A stretch of 64,000 nucleotides of DNA, from NCBI RefSeq assembly GCF_000738775.1, contig NZ_JPOC01000024.1, positions 62,001-126,000 on the forward strand, in the 5' to 3' direction. Positions 35,383 through 42,902 of this stretch are shown one piece after another (the stretch's first letter is position 1; the number at the start of each line of letters is the position of its first letter). The notes below the pieces were generated by a model. That model saw only the letters and a program-made list of their open reading frames with translations, was not told the DNA's origin and did not search any database. This DNA is from Prescottella defluvii (GTDB lineage Bacteria; Actinomycetota; Actinomycetes; Mycobacteriales; Mycobacteriaceae). Position numbers and translations under genes: made by a program.

Positions 35383-35897
35383 ATCAGACGACACCGACCG
35401 TGACGACCCAGCCACTGCACGCGCCGCGGCCGACGCCCGGCGGCTCGCTCGAGGACCGGCTCGCGGCGGTCGAGGACACCCTCGCGATCCTGCAACTGGA
35501 GGGCGCCTACTCGCCGGCCTGGGATTCCGGTGATGCCGCCGCGTGGGCGGGCCTGTTCACCGAGGACGGCGAATTCGAACTGGCCGAGGTGGGCGGCATC
35601 CCGGGCACGACGATCCGGGGCCGGGACGCGCTGCGGAAGTTCTGCGTCGAGTTCACCGCCCACACGTCCGGTATCCACCTGCTCAACGCGCCGTCGATCG
35701 CGCTGAACGGCGACGAGGCAACGGCCCGAGTTCATTTCGAGTTCCGGTCGGGCGCCTCATCGGGCACCGAGACGCGTCACGCACACGTCGCGGGGCACTA
35801 CACGGTGCGGTATCGGCGCACACCGGACGGATGGCGGATAGCGCACCGGAGCGAGGTGGCGGTCCGACGCGACCGCAGTTGGTTCCACTCGTACTGA
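35379..35897 (+). CDS. SnoaL/NTF2-like protein
   Basis: This 172-residue protein has the NTF2-like cone fold: LEDRLAAVEDTLAILQLEGAYSPAWDSGDAAAWAGLFTEDGEFEL, then GTTIRGRDALRKF and a final WRIAHRSEVAVRRD strand. The superfamily includes polyketide cyclases, ketosteroid isomerases and small dioxygenase subunits. A specific activity cannot be read from the sequence. ATGA overlap with the binding-protein gene shows translational coupling, which is unusual for this pair and hints at a shared ligand. Confidence 0.85.
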   Translation: MNQTTPTVTTQPLHAPRPTPGGSLEDRLAAVEDTLAILQLEGAYSPAWDSGDAAAWAGLFTEDGEFELAEVGGIPGTTIRGRDALRKFCVEFTAHTSGIHLLNAPSIALNGDEATARVHFEFRSGASSGTETRHAHVAGHYTVRYRRTPDGWRIAHRSEVAVRRDRSWFHSY

Positions 35898-35957
35898 GAC
35901 CGGGCGGCGGTACGCTCGCTGCGGAAGCAGTCCGTGTCGCCGACCGGAGGAGATCCG

Positions 35958-36812
35958 ATGCCCGACCGTCCGATACTGGTTCTCGCCGCCACCGGAGGGC
36001 AGGGGCGAGCGGTGAGTGCCGCCCTGCTGGAGCAGTCTGCGCCGCTACGCGCGCTGGTGCGCAACCCCGCCTCCTCCGGCGCGCGTTCCCTCGCCGATCA
36101 GGGCGCCGACATCGTCACCGGATCACTCGACGACTCGGATTCGTTGGCCGCCGCGATGACGGATGTCGCGGCGGTCTTCGCGATGACCACACCGTTCGAA
36201 TCTGGCGTGGACGCGGAGATCGCGCAGGGGCACACGATCATCACGGCCGCCGAACGGGCACGGGTACCCCATCTCGTGTTCAGCTCGGTCGCGGGTGCGA
36301 ACCAGGACAGCGGTGTCCCGCACTTCGAGAGCAAGGCCGTGATCGAGGCAGAACTGGCGTCCAGCCGTCTCGCGCACACGATCCTCGGCCCCACTTACTT
36401 CTTCGACAACGCGCTCGGTGGCGCCGACCGGATCCGCAACGACCGCATCCTCGACCTGCCCCTGCCGCCGGACCGCCCGCTGCAGCAACTCGATCGCCGG
36501 GACCTGGGCGTCTTCGCCGCACACGTCCTGCTCTCCCCCGCGACCTTCACCGGACGGCGCATCGAACTGGCGAGCGACGCACCCACTCCCGAGTCCATGG
36601 CCGCGGCCCTCACCGACGCGATCGGCTCACCGGTCCGCTACGAGCAGGTGCCGCTGGGCTCGATCGCAAGCCCCGACATGCACGCGATGTGGTGGTTCCT
36701 CAACGGGCCCGGCTACCAGGTCGACCTGGCCGCGTTGCATTCGGAGTTCCCGGACGTGGGCTGGACGTCCTTCGCGGACTGGGCGGCGAGCACCTTCGAT
36801 CCCACTCGGTGA
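35958..36812 (+). CDS. NmrA-like NAD(P)-binding protein
   Basis: This 284-residue atypical SDR starts LVLAATGGQGRAVSAALLEQ, with the GxxGxxG loop of NmrA/HSCARG proteins. It continues LRALVRNPAS, TGSLDDSDSLAAAMTDVAAVFAMTTPF and HLVFSSVAGA. The catalytic YxxxK is absent, so it may sense NADP(H) or act as a reductase. A GGAGGAG site precedes the ATG. It shares a strand and short gaps with the SnoaL-like gene (60 bases) and the reductase (35 bases). Confidence 0.88.
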   Translation: MPDRPILVLAATGGQGRAVSAALLEQSAPLRALVRNPASSGARSLADQGADIVTGSLDDSDSLAAAMTDVAAVFAMTTPFESGVDAEIAQGHTIITAAERARVPHLVFSSVAGANQDSGVPHFESKAVIEAELASSRLAHTILGPTYFFDNALGGADRIRNDRILDLPLPPDRPLQQLDRRDLGVFAAHVLLSPATFTGRRIELASDAPTPESMAAALTDAIGSPVRYEQVPLGSIASPDMHAMWWFLNGPGYQVDLAALHSEFPDVGWTSFADWAASTFDPTR

Positions 36813-36847
36813 CAGCGGCGAACCGGTCCGCCGGGGACAATGTCGGC

Positions 36848-37606
36848 ATGCAGCAGGATACCTGGACCGCGACGGTCGTCGAACATCACCGCCTCCGCAA
36901 TGATTTGGCGGTCGTGCGCCTCATCGGCGAACCGGTCCCGTTCCGCGCCGGACAGTACGTCGACGTCACCCTTCCGCAGCACCCGCGGCTGCCCCGACGC
37001 CTGTCCCCCGCATTGCCGCCGTCGCTCGACGGCAAACTCGAGTTCCACGTGCGCACCGTGCCGGGCGGTTGGGTGAGCCGCAGCATCGTCGAGGACACCA
37101 GTCCCGGTGATCAGTGGCAGATCTCCATGCCGCGTGGGGAACTCGCGGTCGACGTGGACGGGCCGACCGTCGTGATGGTTGCGGGCGGCACGGGCCTGGC
37201 GCCGCTGCGGTCGATCATCTTGGATCTCGCGCAGGTCGAGGACCCGCCGCAGGTGTATCTGTTCGTCGGCGGCCGGACCACCGAGGACCTGTACGCGTCG
37301 GACATGTTGTGGATCCTGACGGAGCATCTGCCGTGGCTCACCACGGTTCCCGTCGTCGAGCACGTCATGGATCCGGGTGCCCCCGACGAGTGGTACGACC
37401 GCATCGTCGACGAGGTGGGTCCCGTCAGCTTCCACGAGGACGACCTCCTCGAGGGCACCCTGGCCGACGTCGTCGCCGAGCACGGCGCGTTCGTCGACCA
37501 CCAGGTGCTGGTGTGCGGTTCGCCGGCGATGGTGCAGTCCACCCGGGACCGTCTGATCGCCACCGGAACTCCGGCCGACGCCATCCGGTTCGACCCGCTC
37601 ACGTAA
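36848..37606 (+). CDS. Stand-alone FAD/NAD(P)H reductase, paralogue of the Rv0385-like C-terminal module
   Basis: This 252-residue flavoprotein reductase has FRAGQYVDVTLPQ, a RRLSPALP FAD motif and AGGTGLAPL (about residues 112-120) for nucleotide binding. It ends VLVCGSPAMVQ ... IRFDPLT. Stretches such as KLEFHVRTVPGGWVS align almost word for word with the reductase half of the 32800-33963 protein. There is no globin domain and no 2Fe-2S Cys cluster, so it differs from KshB-type reductases. It could supply electrons to a partner oxygenase or globin encoded elsewhere. Confidence 0.88.
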   Translation: MQQDTWTATVVEHHRLRNDLAVVRLIGEPVPFRAGQYVDVTLPQHPRLPRRLSPALPPSLDGKLEFHVRTVPGGWVSRSIVEDTSPGDQWQISMPRGELAVDVDGPTVVMVAGGTGLAPLRSIILDLAQVEDPPQVYLFVGGRTTEDLYASDMLWILTEHLPWLTTVPVVEHVMDPGAPDEWYDRIVDEVGPVSFHEDDLLEGTLADVVAEHGAFVDHQVLVCGSPAMVQSTRDRLIATGTPADAIRFDPLT

Positions 37607-37777
37607 CCGTTTCCCGGCCCCCGGGGCGTGAAATGCTCGAATCTCCCGCCGAGGTGGACAGGCGTCCATATAGTTCAGCGAGGACGCGTTCGGGGGTACC
37701 GCTCCAGGAGATGCGGTGCGGTACGCGCCTGACGGCTTCAGCAGCCGACACCACTTCCGACCGAATGGAGCTCCTCC

Positions 37778-38506
37778 GTGAACCGTACGACGCTACGACG
37801 CGTTGCCGCCGCCGGCGCCAGTGCCGCCATGATCGCCACCGGCATGACCGTCTCGCTCGGCGCCGGAACCGCCGCTGCCCAGGACACCGCCTGTGAGCAG
37901 ACCGTCAACTTCAACGGTGACGGCGTCGTCGTGCAGCAGACCGTCGACAAGGCCGAGGTCGCCCCCGGCGACACCGTCACGTATCAGACCAAGGTGAGCC
38001 GCGGCAGCGGAATCTGGATGCTCAAGGAGATCGGGCAGTTCCACGATCCGGCGTTGACGCTGGAGAACTCCCGCATCAACGTCTGGTGGGCGAACGGCGG
38101 GCAGAAGTGGGGCGAGACCCAACTGAACCGCGACCCCGCGAAGAACCTGTACTGGGAGAAGACCCAGGGCTACTGGGAGATGACCGGCGGCAATCACGCG
38201 ATCCTCGAGATGACCTACCGCGTCGCCGACGACGCTCAGGCCGGTACCCGACTGGTGAGCGGCGTGCAGGCCAAGCCCGTCGGATGGAACAGCCAGGAAT
38301 GGCCGACGAGCGGCGCCTGCGTGAAGGTGCGCTCCAAGAACCCGGTCGAGTCGGCGAACAGCAGCCTGGACGCGGTCGGCCTCGGCTCGGTCAGCACGGC
38401 CAGCACCGAGATGTTCGGGTCCCTGACCAACCCGACCGGGTCCGTCAGCGACGTGATCAACGGCATCGACTTCGGCAAGATCATCGGCGCGGTGGCCGGT
38501 AGCTGA
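37778..38506 (+). CDS. Secreted cell-envelope protein
   Basis: This 242-residue protein has a signal peptide (RRVAAAGASAAMIATGMTVSLGAGTAAA-QDT). The mature domain is beta-rich (VTYQTKVSRGSGIWMLKEIGQFHDPALTLENSRINVWW) with two Cys (TACEQT and GACVKV). A C-terminal segment of small residues (SSLDAVGLGSVSTASTEMFGSLTNP) follows. Similar exported proteins are common in Rhodococcus and Nocardia; I do not know the role. The GTG start follows GGAGCTCCTCC. A strong terminator follows. Confidence 0.8.
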   Translation: MNRTTLRRVAAAGASAAMIATGMTVSLGAGTAAAQDTACEQTVNFNGDGVVVQQTVDKAEVAPGDTVTYQTKVSRGSGIWMLKEIGQFHDPALTLENSRINVWWANGGQKWGETQLNRDPAKNLYWEKTQGYWEMTGGNHAILEMTYRVADDAQAGTRLVSGVQAKPVGWNSQEWPTSGACVKVRSKNPVESANSSLDAVGLGSVSTASTEMFGSLTNPTGSVSDVINGIDFGKIIGAVAGS

Positions 38507-38524
38507 CCGACCAGCACCGACACC

Positions 38525-38564
38525 GGAACGCCCGGCCGACGGATCCTCGTCGGCCGGGCGTTCC
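38525..38564. terminator. Strong bidirectional hairpin
   Basis: Perfect 17-bp arms (38525-38541 and 38548-38564) with a 6-base loop lie between the convergent secreted-protein and acyl-CoA ligase genes. Confidence 0.85.
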
Positions 38565-38583
38565 CGTCACATCCGCGTCGTCG

Positions 38584-40161
38584 TCACACCGAGCGCGCGG
38601 CCCCCGCCCAGAACTGCGCCCGCAGGGCCTTCTTGTCGAGCTTGCCGATCGGCGTCAGCGGCAGGGTGTCGACGAAGTCGACGGTCTTCGGCGCGTGCAC
38701 CGAACCCTTTGCCGCCCGGACACGTTCGACGAGGTCTGCGGCCTCGACGTTCTGGCCGTCCCGCAGCACGACGCAGGCCTTGACGGCCTCGCCCCACTTG
38801 TCGTCGGGCACGCCGACCACCGCGACGGACGCGACTGCCGGGTGCCCGGAGATGACGTCCTCGATCTCGCGCGGGAACACGTTGAAGCCGCCGGTGACGA
38901 TCATGTCCTTCTTGCGGTCGACGATGTAGAGGAAGCCGTCCTCGTCGGCGCGCGCGATGTCGCCGGTGTGCAGCCAACCGCCGCGCAGCGCCTCGGCGGT
39001 CTCCTGAGGCTTGCGCCAGTACTCCTTCATCACCAGCGGGCCGCGGACACAGATCTCGCCGAGTTCGCCCTGGTCGACCTCGTTCAGGTCGTCGTCGAGC
39101 AGGCGGACGTCGAGCCACGGCACCGGGCGCCCGCACGACGCGAGGCGCTCGACGTTCTCCGGGTCGTGTTCCTCCTTGCGCATGACGGTGATCGTCATGC
39201 CGCATTCGCTCTGGCCGAAGTACTGGAAGAAGATCGGACCGAGCTTCGCGATGCCCTCCTGCAGCCGGGACGGCGACATCGCGGCGGCACCGTAGAACAG
39301 CGTCTGCAAGCTGGAGACGTCGCGGGTCTTCAGGTCCGGGTGGTCGAGCAGCATGTAGATCATGGTGGGCACCAACATCGTCGAGGTGATCTTGTACTTC
39401 TCGATCGCCTCGAGGACGGCGCCGGGTTCGAACGCCGGCAGCACCACCAGCGAGCCACCGCGCATCAGCGTCGGCACGAAGAACGCCATGCCCGCGTGCG
39501 AGAGCGGGGTGCAGGCGAGGAACCGCATCTCGTCCGGGAACTGCCACTCGGCCATCTGGATCTGCGGCAGCGTCACGCCCGACCGGAAGGTGTTGACCAC
39601 GCCCTTCGGCTTGCCGGTGGTGCCACCGGTGTAGACCATGCTCGACGGGTCGTCGCCGTCGACGTCGGCGGCGACCAGGCGCTGCGGGCTGAACTTCTGG
39701 GCCAGTTCGAGGATGTCGACGCCCACCTCGGACGGGCCGAGCGAGAACAGATTCTTCAGCGACGGCACCGATGCCTTCAGTTCGGCGGCGCGGCCCTCGA
39801 ACGCCGTCGGGTCGAAGATCAGCGTCTCGATCTCGGCGTCGCCGAGGATGTAGCTGTGGTCATCGACCGAGCCCATCGGCGCCAGCGCGGTGTTGCGGCA
39901 GCCGAGGATCATCTGTGCACCGACGCTGATGAGCACCTCGGGACGGTTCTTCGAGAGCATCGCGACCGAGGAGCCCTTGCCGATGCCGAGCGACTCGAGC
40001 GCCTGCCCGAAACAGCTGATCTGGTCGCGCATCTGACCGCCGGTGAGCACGACGTCACCGAGGTAGAGCGCCGGCCGGTTCGCGTTGCGCTCAAGCGCGG
40101 TGATCAGCAGGTCCGCCAGGAAACGCGGGCGGTGGAGAAGGTCGTCGAGCGCGTCGGTCAT
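38584..40161 (-). CDS. Acyl-CoA synthetase (FadD8-like AMP-forming ligase)
   Basis: This 525-residue ANL-superfamily ligase activates a carboxylic acid with ATP and CoA. YTGGTTGKPKGVV is the P-loop, FYGAAAMSP and YFGQSECGMTITV form the adenylate site, and GGWLHTGDIARADEDGFLYIVDRKKDMIVTGGFNVFPREIED is the hinge region. LTPIGKLDKKALR holds the catalytic Lys. It resembles mycobacterial FadD8 and cyclic-acid or side-chain ligases. The start is set at ATG 40161 after GAAGGAAC. Its promoter faces the TetR gene and shares the CAAATG-type operator at 40384-40399. Confidence 0.9.
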   Translation of the reverse strand: MTDALDDLLHRPRFLADLLITALERNANRPALYLGDVVLTGGQMRDQISCFGQALESLGIGKGSSVAMLSKNRPEVLISVGAQMILGCRNTALAPMGSVDDHSYILGDAEIETLIFDPTAFEGRAAELKASVPSLKNLFSLGPSEVGVDILELAQKFSPQRLVAADVDGDDPSSMVYTGGTTGKPKGVVNTFRSGVTLPQIQMAEWQFPDEMRFLACTPLSHAGMAFFVPTLMRGGSLVVLPAFEPGAVLEAIEKYKITSTMLVPTMIYMLLDHPDLKTRDVSSLQTLFYGAAAMSPSRLQEGIAKLGPIFFQYFGQSECGMTITVMRKEEHDPENVERLASCGRPVPWLDVRLLDDDLNEVDQGELGEICVRGPLVMKEYWRKPQETAEALRGGWLHTGDIARADEDGFLYIVDRKKDMIVTGGFNVFPREIEDVISGHPAVASVAVVGVPDDKWGEAVKACVVLRDGQNVEAADLVERVRAAKGSVHAPKTVDFVDTLPLTPIGKLDKKALRAQFWAGAARSV

Positions 40162-40383
40162 GTGTGTTCCTTCTGCATGCGCGGGACGCGAAGGCAGCGC
40201 TGCGCGCGCCCGTCGCGCCGGATCGGCCGGTGTGGCCCGGGTCACCGACACGATAACCGGATTCCGGCCGAACTGGAACCTGTTGCACTCGCCTGCCCGT
40301 TCCGCCCCCACCGTCACTCACGACGCCTCCCCCCACGTCACCGGGCCGCCCCGGACCTGCAGCGAACTCACCGCGCCGGCATG

Positions 40384-40399
40384 TAACAAATGTTTGCTA
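40384..40399. promoter_or_regulatory. KstR2-like regulon operator, site 1 (TetR autoregulation/fadD)
   Basis: TAACAAATGTTTGCTA is a near-perfect palindrome (TA-CAAA-TG-TTTG-TA) in the 303-base gap between fadD and the TetR gene. It is 66 bases from the TetR start. The same motif occurs at 41110, 46609 and 54585. I see no coding frame in the rest of this gap. Confidence 0.75.
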
Positions 40400-40464
40400 C
40401 GTCATATAGCCTGATTGGAGACCCGAGTTTCACGCGGGTCACACGACTCGAGCGGAGGAAGACG

Positions 40465-41049
40465 ATGGAGTGGTCCGAACGCCACACCTTGATCATGGAG
40501 CAGTCGGCAATCCTGTTCGCCAAGAAAGGAATCGCCGGCACCAAGGTCCGCGACATCGCGGAGGGAGTCGGCATCCTCTCGGGCAGCCTCTACCACTACT
40601 TCCCGTCGAAGGACGCCATCGCGGAACTGATCGTCACGCAGTACCTCGACGACCTCACCAGCGAGTACACCGCGATCCTCGCCACCCCGCACCATCCGCG
40701 GGAACGACTTGACGAACTGGTCAAGGCCTCGTTCCGGGTGAGCCAGGCACATCCGCACGCATCCGAGATCTACCAGAACAACGGCGCCTACCTGCGCACA
40801 CTGAGTGCTCACCGCAAGATTCGCGACGCGGCCAAGACCACGAAGGATGCGTGGATGTCGGTGATCCACTCCGGCATCGAGACGGGCGAGTTCCGCTCGG
40901 ACCTTCCCGCCGAGATTCTCTACGGCCTCATTCGCGACGCGGTGTGGCTGTCGCTGAGATGGTTCGCCCCCACCGCCGAGTTCGGCATCGAGCAGTTGGC
41001 CGATGCCGTCGTCTCCGTCTACCTCGACGGCGTCCGGCCCCGCCCCTGA
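40465..41049 (+). CDS. TetR-family regulator, KstR2-like
   Basis: This 194-residue repressor has a helix-turn-helix (FAKKGIAGTKVRDIAEGVGILSGSLYHYFPSKDAIAELI) very close to KstR2, which has TVRDIADGAGILSGSLYHHF. Similarity continues in the ligand domain (IYQNNGAYLRTL, LIRDAVWLSLRWFAPTAEFGIEQLADAVVSVYLDGV). KstR2 of mycobacteria responds to an acyl-CoA from steroid C/D-ring degradation and binds AnCAAGnnCTTGnT. The four sites found here are a variant of that palindrome. A GGAGGAA site precedes the ATG. An acyl-CoA made by the adjacent FadD is a plausible inducer. Confidence 0.9.
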   Translation: MEWSERHTLIMEQSAILFAKKGIAGTKVRDIAEGVGILSGSLYHYFPSKDAIAELIVTQYLDDLTSEYTAILATPHHPRERLDELVKASFRVSQAHPHASEIYQNNGAYLRTLSAHRKIRDAAKTTKDAWMSVIHSGIETGEFRSDLPAEILYGLIRDAVWLSLRWFAPTAEFGIEQLADAVVSVYLDGVRPRP

Positions 41050-41109
41050 CGGAAGGGCCGGGTCCACAGATCGACCCGAGCCCCTTCCGCGCCAAACCCC
41101 TTCCGTACG

Positions 41110-41125
41110 AAGCAAATGCTTGATA
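41110..41125. promoter_or_regulatory. KstR2-like regulon operator, site 2 (SDR-SDR-ThDP operon)
   Basis: AAGCAAATGCTTGATA aligns without gaps to site 1 and is followed by CG, as in site 1 and nearly so in site 4. It lies 129 bases upstream of the 41254 gene and 61 bases after the TetR stop, so it probably controls the 41254-44573 operon. Confidence 0.75.
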
Positions 41126-41253
41126 CGCTCCCCGCGTTCGGAACGTCGAGCATTCGATCGGCGTGGCAGAGATCGACTCGATCTCCGGAAGTCACTGGAT
41201 TCCAATCGATTCCGATCGGACCAGCCCCTGGCGTATCAACGGAAGGGATTCTC

Positions 41254-42042
41254 ATGATCGACCTCCATCACTACGGGCCGTGGGCCGTGATCGCCGGCGG
41301 GTCCGAGGGCGTGGGCGCCGCCTTTGCCGAACAGCTGTCCCGAGCCGGCCTCAATCTGGTGCTGATCGCGCGAAAGCCGGAGCCGCTCGAGGCGACAGCC
41401 GAATCGGCTCGACGCAACGGCGTCGAGGTCCGCACCCTCGCTCTCGACCTGCTCGCACCGGACGCCCTCGACCGGGTCCGCGAGACCACGCACGACATCG
41501 AGGTCGGCCTGCTGGTCGTGAATGCGGGCGCGGGGGCCTACGCCAGCAAGTTCGTCGACGCGGACCTGGAGAAGGTACGTCAGACCATCGACCTCAACAT
41601 CGCCGTGCCCTTGGCGCTGACCCAATTGTTCGGCGCCGACATGAAGGCCCGCGGCCGTGGCGGCATCCTGCTCCTCGGATCCATCTCCGGATACCTCGGA
41701 ACCCCCGACATCACCTTCTACGCGGCCGCCAAGGCCTTCAGTCGCGTGTTCGCCGAGGGGCTGTGGCTCGAACTCGCACCGTACGGCGTTCACGTTCTCG
41801 AACTCGTTCCCGGCGCGACACGCACGCCGGCCCTCGGACGACTCGGGTTGAACCTGGACGCTCTGCCGGGGCTGGCAGACCCGGCCGACGTGGCGCGCGA
41901 AGGCCTCGAGCACCTGGCCGACGGTCCCCTGTGGATCACGTCGGACCACTTCGAGACAGCCAAGGCGCACAGCGCGTTTCCACGAGACGGCCTTCTTCTG
42001 GGCACGATCGAGAAGTCGAAGAAACTGATGGGCTCCGCGTAG
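41254..42042 (+). CDS. Short-chain dehydrogenase/reductase (first gene of ThDP operon)
   Basis: This 262-residue SDR has AVIAGGSEGVGAAFAEQL (cofactor loop), LIARKPEPLE (Arg after strand two, suggesting NADPH), VNAGAGAY, LLGSISGYLG and the YAAAK catalytic pair. It belongs to the group of lipid or steroid ketone reductases of the 17-beta-HSD12/DltE type. GGAAGGG precedes the ATG. It is followed after 25 bases by another SDR and then a ThDP enzyme, under control of site 2. Confidence 0.9.
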   Translation: MIDLHHYGPWAVIAGGSEGVGAAFAEQLSRAGLNLVLIARKPEPLEATAESARRNGVEVRTLALDLLAPDALDRVRETTHDIEVGLLVVNAGAGAYASKFVDADLEKVRQTIDLNIAVPLALTQLFGADMKARGRGGILLLGSISGYLGTPDITFYAAAKAFSRVFAEGLWLELAPYGVHVLELVPGATRTPALGRLGLNLDALPGLADPADVAREGLEHLADGPLWITSDHFETAKAHSAFPRDGLLLGTIEKSKKLMGSA

Positions 42043-42067
42043 GAATACGAACAGGAAGAGGACAGGT

Positions 42068-42844
42068 ATGACCGGCCCACTGGACGGCAAGATCGCAATC
42101 ATCACCGGAGCCGGCAGCGGCATCGGCAGGGCGAGCGCACTGCGCTTCGCCCGCGACGGCGCCACCGTCGTCGCGTACGACATCGGCGAAGGCACAGCTC
42201 GGCAGACCGCCGAGATCGTCGAGGCCGCAGGCGGACGGGCGCTGGCGGTCGCCGGCGACGTGACGTCGCCGACCGCGATGGCCGACCTCGTCGCAACGGC
42301 CGTCGATCGTTTCGGGCGCCTCGACATCCTGTACAACAACGCCGGCGGGCAGACGCCCAAGCCGACCTGCGAGGTCAGCCCGGAGGAGTTCGCGGACATC
42401 GTCGAACTCAATCTGCACTCGATGTTCTACGGGGTCGCGGCGGCGCTTCCCGTCATGCTCGAGCAGCAGTCCGGCGTCATCCTTTCGACCACCTCCGGCG
42501 CCGGGATCGGCGCCGTCCCGGGGCTCGCCGCGTACGGCGCGGCCAAGGCCGGGATGATCAGTCTCACCCGCAGCCTCGCCGTCGAATACGGTCCTCGCGG
42601 CATTCGCGCCAACGTCATCTCCCCGGGTTCCATCGAGGCGCCGGGGCTGTTGAACTGGCTCGACACGCTACCCGGCGGTGCGGACGCGTACGCCGCCCAG
42701 ATCCCGTCCGGTCGACTGGGCGTTCCCGAAGACATCGCCGCCGTCGCGGCGTTCCTCGCCAGCGATCACGCGGCGTACGTCAACGGCGCACTCGTTCCGG
42801 TCGACGGTGCGGTGCACGCCAGGCTGGCGATCCCGTCTTCCTGA
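42068..42844 (+). CDS. Short-chain dehydrogenase/reductase (classical)
   Basis: This 258-residue classical SDR has IAIITGAGSGIGRA, YDIGEG after strand two (NAD type), NNAGGQ, STTSGAGIGAVPG and catalytic YGAAK. It continues RANVISPGSIEAPG and ends with the usual VNGALVPVDGA. It is an alcohol/ketone oxidoreductase of the FabG-HSD class. It is co-transcribed with the SDR upstream and the ThDP enzyme downstream. A hydroxysteroid dehydrogenase role is possible from context only. Confidence 0.92.
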   Translation: MTGPLDGKIAIITGAGSGIGRASALRFARDGATVVAYDIGEGTARQTAEIVEAAGGRALAVAGDVTSPTAMADLVATAVDRFGRLDILYNNAGGQTPKPTCEVSPEEFADIVELNLHSMFYGVAAALPVMLEQQSGVILSTTSGAGIGAVPGLAAYGAAKAGMISLTRSLAVEYGPRGIRANVISPGSIEAPGLLNWLDTLPGGADAYAAQIPSGRLGVPEDIAAVAAFLASDHAAYVNGALVPVDGAVHARLAIPSS

Positions 42845-42902
42845 AAGCAGTCTCCCGAGCCGAGGCCGGATCGAAATCGACGCCTGGAAGGACCCAGTGA
42901 AC

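Noticed and set aside
40384-40399. Operator of KstR, the cholesterol regulator
   Set aside because: The KstR consensus (AACTAGAACGTGTTCTA type) does not match; the CAAATG core fits a KstR2-like variant better.
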